From positions 1 through 6,161 of the forward strand of contig JAQVKJ010000090.1 in assembly GCA_028694715.1 (NCBI GenBank): DNA of 6,161 nucleotides, written 5' to 3'. Position 1 is the first letter of the stretch, and the number at the start of each line of letters is the position of its first letter. The notes beneath the pieces are model-generated. The model ran no database searches, was not told where the DNA came from, and was given only the letters and a program-made list of their open reading frames with translations. The DNA is from Weeksellaceae bacterium (lineage in GTDB: Bacteria; Bacteroidota; Bacteroidia; Flavobacteriales; Weeksellaceae). Of the stretch, positions 1 through 6,161 are shown one piece after another. Both the position numbers and the translations under genes were made by a program.

Positions 1-1
1 A

Positions 2-136
2 AAAATTGCACTAACTCTTCCTGTCATTGAAAAATTTCAGAATGAAAATTTTCCGGATGATTCATCTATTGAAAATCTGATTCGCGAGCAATCAGATTTG
101 ATAGAAGAAATAAAAAATTTAATGCCTGACAAATGA
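2..136 (+). CDS. C-terminal fragment of an unrecognised protein
   Basis: An open frame enters from the left edge (first full codon at 2) and ends at TGA 134-136, giving the last 44 residues of a protein. The tail is hydrophilic and probably alpha-helical, with many Glu, Asp, Asn and Lys residues (it contains SDLIEEIKNL and ends NLMPDK), and it has no membrane segment. It is too short to place in a family, so no function is assigned. The stop overlaps the next start as ATGA (ATG 133-135, TGA 134-136). This indicates translational coupling with the kinase gene and makes it the upstream member of the same operon. The frame and overlap are clear, but the identity is unknown. Confidence 0.7.
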   Translation, partial: KIALTLPVIEKFQNENFPDDSSIENLIREQSDLIEEIKNLMPDK

Positions 137-504
137 TTGTTAGATTTCTTAAATCATCAATGTATGCATTGGAAGGCCTTTGGTTTGCATTGAAAACCGA
201 AAGGAATGTGCAGATTTGGTTTTCTATTTTCATCATTACTTATCTCACTGCTTTTTGGTTGGAAGTTTCCGGCACTGAATTTCTTTTTGTCATTGTCTGG
301 ACTTTTGTCATCGGTGTGGCCGAATACCTGAATACGGCCATCGAGAAATTGGCTGACCGTGTCAGTTTGGAACGAGAGGAACAAATCAAAAGAGTGAAAG
401 ATGTGGCCGCCGGAGCTACTTTCTTGGCTTCGACCGGAGCTTTCATTACCGGCTTGATTATTTTTCTTCCCAAAATCTTAGCGAAATTTGGAATCTCTTT
501 TTAA
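133..504 (+). CDS. dgkA: Diacylglycerol kinase / undecaprenol kinase (DgkA family)
   Basis: A small integral inner-membrane lipid kinase that uses MgATP to phosphorylate diacylglycerol or undecaprenol. In this phylum the true substrate is uncertain, and an undecaprenol role in cell-envelope synthesis is plausible. The 123-residue length fits the family. An N-terminal amphipathic region carries a conserved Glu23 (in LKTERN) that aligns with E. coli Glu28. Three membrane segments follow at about 28-45, 49-67 and 92-113. The signature lies at 64-71 (EYLNTAIE), with Glu64, Asn67 and Glu71 matching the catalytic base and Mg-binding positions, and RVKD at 87-90 supplies the conserved Lys-Asp. All key residues are present. 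The ATG overlaps the upstream stop by four bases, and the 3' end overlaps the methyltransferase start by 17 bases, so the three genes look like one translationally coupled operon. Confidence 0.93.
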   Translation: MIVRFLKSSMYALEGLWFALKTERNVQIWFSIFIITYLTAFWLEVSGTEFLFVIVWTFVIGVAEYLNTAIEKLADRVSLEREEQIKRVKDVAAGATFLASTGAFITGLIIFLPKILAKFGISF

Positions 505-1255
505 AAAAATCATCGGTTTTTTTCCGCGAGCTTGGCTGATCAGAATGAGTTTGTTGGCCAGGCCATTTTTGATGTATATATATAAAGGTGATAATTTCAT
601 TGACCCGATTGACGGAAATTCCTACCGAAAATTCCTTCCTTACGGTTATGAAAAACAGCGGAAAAGCGTGCTTTCGCCCGGAACGCTTTCCTTGGAAAGG
701 CATCGATTGATGTGGTTGTATTTGCAGCGTGAAACCGATTTTTTCACTTCGAATTTGAAAGTTTTGCACATGGCACCCGAACAGTCTTTTTACAAAAGGT
801 TTAGAAAACTGAAAAACTTAGATTATACGACTTGTGATTTGAATTCACCGATTGCAGATGTAAAAGCCGATATTCAGAATTTGCCGTTCGAGGACAATTC
901 TTTTGATGTGATTTTTTGCAACCATGTTTTGGAACATGTGGACGATGACAAAAAAGCTTTGCGGGAATTGTTTCGCATAATGAAACCCGGCGGTTGGGGA
1001 ATTTTTCAGGTGCCGATTCGTTATCAATTGGCCAAAACTTTTGAAGATTCGACGATTACCGACCGAAAAGAAAGAATCGAAAAATTTGGACAATACGACC
1101 ATGTTCGGGTTTACGGCATGGATTATTACGACATTTTGGAGTCGATTGGATTTAAGGTTGAAAAAGTCAATTTGTCAGAAAAACTTTCGGCCGAAGAAAT
1201 CAGAAAATACGCTTTGGAGAAAAATGAGATTTTGCCGGTGGTGAGGAAAGTTTAA
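488..1255 (+). CDS. Class I SAM-dependent methyltransferase (Methyltransf_11 type)
   Basis: A 255-residue protein with a Rossmann-fold methyltransferase core at about 90-180. It has VLHMAPEQ at 92-99 in the place of motif I, an acidic strand end at DYTTCDL (112-118), ADIQNLPF (127-134), SFDVIFCNHVLEH (138-150, motif IV region) and MKPGGWGIFQVP (165-176, post-motif). The usual glycine-rich DxGxGxG loop of motif I is absent. From memory, flavobacterial relatives share this MAPE or IAPE loop and the YRKFLPYGY / LSPGTLSLERHR segment at 46-72, which could form the substrate-binding cap. The acceptor is unknown. The start is TTG at 488: an in-frame stop lies at 479-481, and the next ATG (545) would remove an FFPRAWLIR segment that I believe is conserved. 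The start lies inside dgkA, so expression is probably coupled to it. The hydrophobic and basic N-terminus could touch the membrane, but that is inference. Confidence 0.88.
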   Translation: MESLFKKIIGFFPRAWLIRMSLLARPFLMYIYKGDNFIDPIDGNSYRKFLPYGYEKQRKSVLSPGTLSLERHRLMWLYLQRETDFFTSNLKVLHMAPEQSFYKRFRKLKNLDYTTCDLNSPIADVKADIQNLPFEDNSFDVIFCNHVLEHVDDDKKALRELFRIMKPGGWGIFQVPIRYQLAKTFEDSTITDRKERIEKFGQYDHVRVYGMDYYDILESIGFKVEKVNLSEKLSAEEIRKYALEKNEILPVVRKV

Positions 1256-1280
1256 AATTTGGGGAAGCTTTGCCAAAATT
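1256..1280. terminator. Weak hairpin between convergent genes
   Basis: An imperfect inverted repeat (AATTTGG at 1256-1262 against CCAAAATT at 1273-1280, one bulged A, about ten-base loop containing AAGCTT) fills the 37-base gap between the convergent methyltransferase and lipoprotein genes. Read on the minus strand it is followed by a short T run; read on the plus strand there is none. It may be a weak terminator for the minus-strand cluster, but its low GC stem makes this uncertain. Confidence 0.3.
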
Positions 1281-1292
1281 AGCGGTTCAAAA

Positions 1293-1877
1293 TTATTTCG
1301 TCTGAAATTCAGGGACGGGTTCAGGTTCGATATTCAAAAATTCAATTTCATGTAGAAATGCCGAGTCTGACTTATCATAAAAAGTTTCTTCGGAATATGT
1401 GTTGTCAAAAAATGTAGAAACTTTGGTCAGTTTTAATTTTTCTCGAAATAATTCAAATTTCGCTTTCACCCAATACCAATCATCGCAAATCTGTACTTCA
1501 TTATCTCTTTCAATCCATTTCGCATCTTTCAAATCGAAATATCTTTCAGACCGGATGCTTCTTTCATCAACCCAAATTTCATAATTTTTATTATCTATGT
1601 TTTCAGAGAAGGAATAAAATGAAGCATCTACACAATCCATCACAGAGGTATGAGCATACACATGATTTTCCGTTGTAAGAATATAAATGTATGAAGAACC
1701 TTTGTTGAATTCGCGGTCTTCAATTGTTTCGTTTCTTAATTTCACCAATTCAGGGAGGGTATTGATTAAAGTTGAATTATGAATTCGTTTGGGTGAAATT
1801 TCTTCTACTACATCGGGTTTACTTTGACATTGAAACAAAAGAAAAATCAGTAAAATATAAAGGATTAAATTTCTCAT
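1293..1877 (-). CDS. Putative lipoprotein of unknown function
   Basis: A 194-residue protein starting MRNLILYILLIFLLFQC. The hydrophobic stretch 4-15 followed by Cys17 (LFQC) resembles a lipoprotein signal, although Gln at the -1 position is not the favoured residue. The rest (about 30-194) is soluble, acidic and rich in aromatic residues, with mixed beta-strand and turn character (SSYIYILTTENHVYAH at 61-76, NYEIWVDE at 98-105, WYWVKAKFELF at 134-144). Two further cysteines, Cys82 and Cys131, could form a disulfide in the periplasm. I do not recognise the family. It is the last gene of the minus-strand cluster. Its ATG lies three bases after the stop of the 53-residue ORF and in the same frame. 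Base composition is AT-rich like its cluster neighbours. A role as an envelope lipoprotein is inferred only from the N-terminus. Confidence 0.75.
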   Translation of the reverse strand: MRNLILYILLIFLLFQCQSKPDVVEEISPKRIHNSTLINTLPELVKLRNETIEDREFNKGSSYIYILTTENHVYAHTSVMDCVDASFYSFSENIDNKNYEIWVDERSIRSERYFDLKDAKWIERDNEVQICDDWYWVKAKFELFREKLKLTKVSTFFDNTYSEETFYDKSDSAFLHEIEFLNIEPEPVPEFQTK

Positions 1878-1880
1878 AAT

Positions 1881-2042
1881 TCATTCAACTCTTTTTAATA
1901 TTGGAATCAATTCGACAATTTTGTTTTTTAAAACCTCTGATTTTATACTTGTGAAAGAATTCTCACCTAAGATATGGGTACTCCTACATTCAAAATTAGA
2001 AACCAATAAAACGATGATTAAAATGTAATTGAATGTTTTCAT
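1881..2042 (-). CDS. Small 53-residue signal-bearing ORF
   Basis: Reading the minus strand from ATG at 2042 to TGA at 1881 gives 53 codons. The N-terminus (MKTFNYILIIVLLVSNFEC) has a Lys followed by a 10-residue hydrophobic core and Cys19, like a short secretion or lipoprotein signal, though the sequence before the Cys is a poor lipobox. The remaining 34 residues are polar, and the part from about 32 to the end looks helical (SEVLKNKIVELIPILKRVE). It begins 32 bases after the FtsX-like gene and ends three bases before the lipoprotein ATG, in that gene's frame, filling what would otherwise be a gap. No promoter is seen directly upstream, so it is probably co-transcribed. It may be a small lipoprotein or the truncated copy of a gene related to its downstream neighbour. 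Coding status rests on position and the signal-like start. Confidence 0.5.
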   Translation of the reverse strand: MKTFNYILIIVLLVSNFECRSTHILGENSFTSIKSEVLKNKIVELIPILKRVE

Positions 2043-2074
2043 TGGATAAATTTAATGAAAAAAAGACATTAACT

Positions 2075-2725
2075 CTAAGTTTGAATTCTGAACAGAATAT
2101 CAAGAATCGAACTATCATCCGTAATTTCATCAATTAAATCTGCAAAATCATCTTGCATTTTTTTTAGATTCAGTTCCTCATTGGATTCTATATCAAAACT
2201 TGCAGGGAAAAAATTTTCTTTATATACATCATCTTCAGTTATTCCCAATTCTTTTAAAGCGATTTCAGAAGCTTTTTCTTTGGATATAAATTCAATTTTA
2301 TTGATTCGGGAATCCTTTTCTAAAAAATCTTTCAGTTCTTTAATCCGGTTTTCATCCGGATTATCAGACAAATAAAGACTATAACGATAAATCCTATTTT
2401 CAGGATACCCCCGTCTTAATAAATATTCGGAATCTTTTTTTAAATCAGAATAAAAAGAATTAACGCCCAGATTTAATTTTAAATCTGTAAAAGTCAGTTT
2501 CAACGGCACCCAGATAAGTTTTGACAAATCTTCTAAATCAACCTCTTCACTTTCTTTAATGCCGTAAACTGATAATATTACACTGTCATTATTTTTAACA
2601 TTTATATCGCTTCCTTTTTTGATGATTTTCTGCATCAAGCCATTGTCAACTTTATGCCATTCATTTTCCTGCGCAGTCAGGCACGAACCGGTAATTAATA
2701 CCAAAAAGCAAATAAGTATTTTCAT
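2075..2725 (-). CDS. Exported protein with FtsX-ectodomain-like C-terminus
   Basis: A 216-residue exported protein starting MKILICFLVLITGSCLTAQ. The signal could be cut by signal peptidase I before Gln19, or lipidated at Cys15 (weak lipobox TGSC). Residues about 113-200 resemble the extracellular domain of the cell-division protein FtsX. They start with a strand (YRYSLYLS, 113-120) and a helix (RIKELKDFLEKDSRINKIEF, 127-146). Next come ISKEKASEIALKELGI (147-162), matching the FtsX pattern v..v.yvskeeAl, and NFFPASFDI (171-179), matching the NPLPasf.V motif. No membrane helices or permease domain follow, so this is not FtsX itself. Residues about 25-110 are unassigned; NGLMQKIIKKGSD followed by NDSVILSVYG faintly recalls the start of an FKBP domain. 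An in-frame ATG at 2806 was rejected because the -7 element at 2740-2747 lies between the two starts, and M28 of that longer frame begins a proper signal peptide. Confidence 0.78.
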   Translation of the reverse strand: MKILICFLVLITGSCLTAQENEWHKVDNGLMQKIIKKGSDINVKNNDSVILSVYGIKESEEVDLEDLSKLIWVPLKLTFTDLKLNLGVNSFYSDLKKDSEYLLRRGYPENRIYRYSLYLSDNPDENRIKELKDFLEKDSRINKIEFISKEKASEIALKELGITEDDVYKENFFPASFDIESNEELNLKKMQDDFADLIDEITDDSSILDILFRIQT

Positions 2726-2739
2726 TCTCTTTTTATATT

Positions 2740-2747
2740 CAAATATA
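2740..2747 (-). promoter_or_regulatory. Bacteroidota -7 element for the FtsX-like gene
   Basis: On the minus strand this reads TATATTTG, an exact match to the Bacteroidota TAnnTTTG -7 consensus, 14 bases upstream of the ATG at 2725. No convincing -33 TTTG lies at the expected spacing. It supports the start at 2725 and is probably the promoter of the whole three-gene minus-strand cluster. Confidence 0.55.
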
Positions 2748-2847
2748 CTGAATTTCGAACCAAAGAATCGTCTAGATTTTTGTTCTTTTCTGAAAATTCT
2801 TCTCAAAGTTCAATTAAAAAAATCTGATTTTTAACAGAATTACAACT

Positions 2848-2855
2848 TACCTTTG
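2848..2855 (+). promoter_or_regulatory. Bacteroidota -7 element for the PepSY-like gene
   Basis: TACCTTTG, an exact TAnnTTTG match, 16 bases before the ATG at 2872. The -33 box is not obvious. With the element at 2740-2747 on the other strand it makes 2726-2871 a divergent promoter region. The leader would be short, a few bases to about ten. Confidence 0.6.
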
Positions 2856-2871
2856 TTATAAAATCAGAGTT

Positions 2872-3324
2872 ATGAATAGTGAAATAAAAAATTGGAAGAC
2901 CTTGTTTTTGATTGGCTTCCTATTGATGGGAATGGGCCTAAGTGCCCAGAGAACAATGATTGACCGAAAAGATTTGCCTCAGCGTGCTCAGCAATTTATA
3001 TCTGAGAATTTCAATGATTTAGAAATCAGGAAAGCCACCAAAGAGAATGAATCGAGAAACAGAATGGAATATGAGGTGTATTTTGTCAACCGAACAAAAG
3101 TAGAATTTGACGGAAACGGGAATTGGAAGGAGGTGGACGGAAACGAGTCTCCGATTCCAACCGGATTCATCCATTCCGCCATTGTGAATTATGTAAAACA
3201 AAATTATCCGAACCAACAAATTACACAAATCGAAAAGTCGCGTACAAAATTTGAAGTTGAATTGACCAACGGTATTGACCTCGACTTTTCTGCTGAAGGT
3301 AATTTTCTTAAGGCAGATGATTAG
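2872..3324 (+). CDS. Secreted PepSY-like (BLIP-fold) protein
   Basis: A 150-residue periplasmic or secreted protein. Residues 1-26 are a signal peptide with hydrophobic core 11-24 and an Ala25-Gln26 end (LSAQ) typical of Bacteroidota. Two repeats of the PepSY-like/DUF2874 pattern follow. Repeat 1 is about 35-90: a helix with LPQRAQQFISENF, then strands with YEVYFVNRTKVEFDGNGNW. Repeat 2 is about 95-150: IPTGFIHSAIVNYVKQNYP, then KFEVELTNGIDLDFSAEGNF. Each ends in the characteristic D.nG or aeGnf turn. Members of this family are common exported proteins in Bacteroidota and have a fold like beta-lactamase-inhibitor protein. Their function is generally unknown, so none is assigned. It is a single-gene unit with its own -7 element (2848-2855) and a strong terminator 24 bases after the stop. 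Confidence 0.87.
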   Translation: MNSEIKNWKTLFLIGFLLMGMGLSAQRTMIDRKDLPQRAQQFISENFNDLEIRKATKENESRNRMEYEVYFVNRTKVEFDGNGNWKEVDGNESPIPTGFIHSAIVNYVKQNYPNQQITQIEKSRTKFEVELTNGIDLDFSAEGNFLKADD

Positions 3325-3347
3325 TTCTGTTGAAGAGAAAGTCAAAC

Positions 3348-3379
3348 ATCCGGCATGATTTGTTGTGTCGGATTTTTTT
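3348..3379 (+). terminator. Intrinsic terminator of the PepSY-like gene
   Basis: A ten-pair stem (ATCCGGCATG at 3348-3357 with TGTGTCGGAT at 3364-3373, including three G-U pairs), a six-base loop (3358-3363) and a run of Ts at 3373-3379. On the minus strand the G-U pairs become mismatches and there is no T run, so it works mainly for the plus strand, insulating against the convergent ABC-F gene. Confidence 0.85.
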
Positions 3380-3398
3380 ATAGATTTTGGTTTAAGAA

Positions 3399-5533
<2,135 letters not shown>

Positions 5534-5589
5534 ATTTGCCGCTGTATCATATAGTGATGAATTAAAATTAAAACACTAAATATTTGATA

Positions 5590-6161
5590 ATGAAAAAGTT
5601 TAATCTATTATTAACCGCTCTGATAGTACTGTTTATGAGCAGTACTGTTGTGAATGCCCAGAATCAAAGAGACCCATGGGCTATTACGGTAGGTGCACAC
5701 GCAGTTGATTATACATCTGTGCGTGGCGTGTTTAATGAGTTTTTCAATTATAACAACTACAGCATTGTACCGCCTTTGTCAAAATTGTCGATCATTAGAA
5801 ATCTGAACAGATTTTTCGATGTGGATTTGACCGCATCCGTTGGTGAAATCGACAATGACAGACTTCGTATCAACAACGAATTGTTTATTAATGCAGGTTT
5901 AGGTTTGCGTTTCAAAGTTCCCACTGGAAAATTGACATGGCTTGACCCCTATTTGAGAATAGGTGCAAACTACAACCATTTTGATTTCACCAGTCTTGGT
6001 GAAACAGTTCCGGAAGGATTCCCGGTTGATGCCAACCATAACGGCAGCCCACAATTGGATCCAAACGGAGATCCTATTGTAGTTGACTATCTGTACGCTC
6101 AACCTGAAACAGACAAAAACCACTTTGGCGTGTCAGGAGGTGCAGGTATCAATTTCTGTAT
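5590..6161 (+). CDS. Outer-membrane beta-barrel protein, OmpA/OprF-like N-terminus (partial)
   Basis: An open frame from ATG 5590 runs off the right edge with 190 residues visible. Residues 1-23 are a signal peptide (MKKFNLLLTALIVLFMSS, cleavage after Ala23 in NAQ). The mature start QNQRDPWAITVGAHAVDY, followed by alternating amphipathic strands (LSKLSIIRNLNRFFDVDLT, LFINAGLGLRFKV, LDPYLRIGANYNHFDF, FGVSGGAGINF), is what is seen in the 8-strand N-terminal barrel of flavobacterial OmpA/P60-type proteins. If so, TSP3-like repeats and a peptidoglycan-binding OmpA domain should follow outside the window; this is inference. An extracellular-loop candidate at 147-161 is rich in Asp, Asn, Pro and Gly. 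Such proteins link the outer membrane to peptidoglycan and are usually abundant, which fits the good promoter at 5506-5538. Confidence 0.83.
   Translation, partial: MKKFNLLLTALIVLFMSSTVVNAQNQRDPWAITVGAHAVDYTSVRGVFNEFFNYNNYSIVPPLSKLSIIRNLNRFFDVDLTASVGEIDNDRLRINNELFINAGLGLRFKVPTGKLTWLDPYLRIGANYNHFDFTSLGETVPEGFPVDANHNGSPQLDPNGDPIVVDYLYAQPETDKNHFGVSGGAGINFC

Noticed and set aside
1881..2074. Possible small RNA or regulatory leader in the gap between the FtsX-like and lipoprotein genes
   Set aside because: Most of the gap is an uninterrupted minus-strand ORF with a signal-like start; no stable hairpin or terminator was seen.
2075..2725. Calling this gene ftsX
   Set aside because: It lacks the N-terminal and C-terminal membrane helices and the permease domain; only the extracellular-domain pattern is seen.
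2726..2806. N-terminal extension of the FtsX-like frame starting at ATG 2806
   Set aside because: It adds 27 very basic residues before a clear signal peptide, and the -7 element at 2740-2747 lies within it, so transcripts from that promoter could not encode it.
2619..2834. Plus-strand frame overlapping the start of the FtsX-like gene
   Set aside because: It is antisense to the signal peptide, spans the divergent promoter region and has no recognisable start context or family resemblance.
5579..5586. AATATTTG just before the barrel ATG as a -7 element
   Set aside because: It departs from TAnnTTTG at the first base and lies only three bases from the ATG. The element at 5531-5538 with a TTTG 21 bases upstream is a better match.
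5899..6123. Minus-strand 74-residue frame opposite the barrel gene
   Set aside because: The plus strand encodes a convincing signal peptide and beta-barrel strands throughout, so the reverse frame is a shadow.

Overview
The window reads as chromosomal DNA of a Bacteroidota bacterium, most likely a member of the Flavobacteriia. The evidence is low to moderate GC, TAnnTTTG-type promoter -7 elements upstream of several genes, little Shine-Dalgarno signal, signal peptides ending in the Ala-Gln typical of the phylum, and proteins (SmpB, a YbiT-type ABC-F ATPase, a DgkA-coupled methyltransferase, a PepSY-like secreted protein, an OmpA/OprF-type barrel) that look flavobacterial. This placement is by recognition; no database search was run.

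Layout. (1) Positions 2-1255, plus strand: a tightly packed operon. It contains the C-terminal end of an unrecognised gene, a diacylglycerol/undecaprenol kinase (ATGA overlap), and a class I SAM methyltransferase starting at TTG inside the kinase gene. (2) Positions 1293-2725, minus strand: an AT-rich accessory cluster of three exported or lipid-anchored proteins. In transcription order these are a secreted protein with an FtsX-extracellular-domain-like C-terminus but no permease, a 53-residue peptide with a signal-like N-terminus, and a 194-residue putative lipoprotein. The last two are in the same frame with only a stop codon and three bases between them. (3) Positions 2872-3324, plus strand: a secreted two-repeat PepSY-like protein with its own -7 element and a clear intrinsic terminator at 3348-3379. 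(4) Positions 3399-5021, minus strand: a YbiT-type ABC-F ATPase whose second Walker A is degenerate. (5) Positions 5075-5533, plus strand: smpB, divergent from the ABC-F gene and starting at TTG. (6) Positions 5590 onward, plus strand: the N-terminus of an outer-membrane beta-barrel protein, cut by the window end, with a promoter overlapping the end of smpB.

The genes form three functional groups: membrane lipid/isoprenoid phosphate metabolism with a coupled methyltransferase, envelope-exported proteins of mostly unknown role, and ribosome-associated functions (ABC-F factor and trans-translation factor SmpB) back to back. No RNA genes, insertion sequences, CRISPR arrays or integration sites were seen, and no stretch over 300 bases lacks a gene. 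The most unusual content is the minus-strand exported cluster, above all the stand-alone FtsX-ectodomain-like protein. The promoter elements also correct two gene starts (ABC-F to 5021, FtsX-like to 2725).
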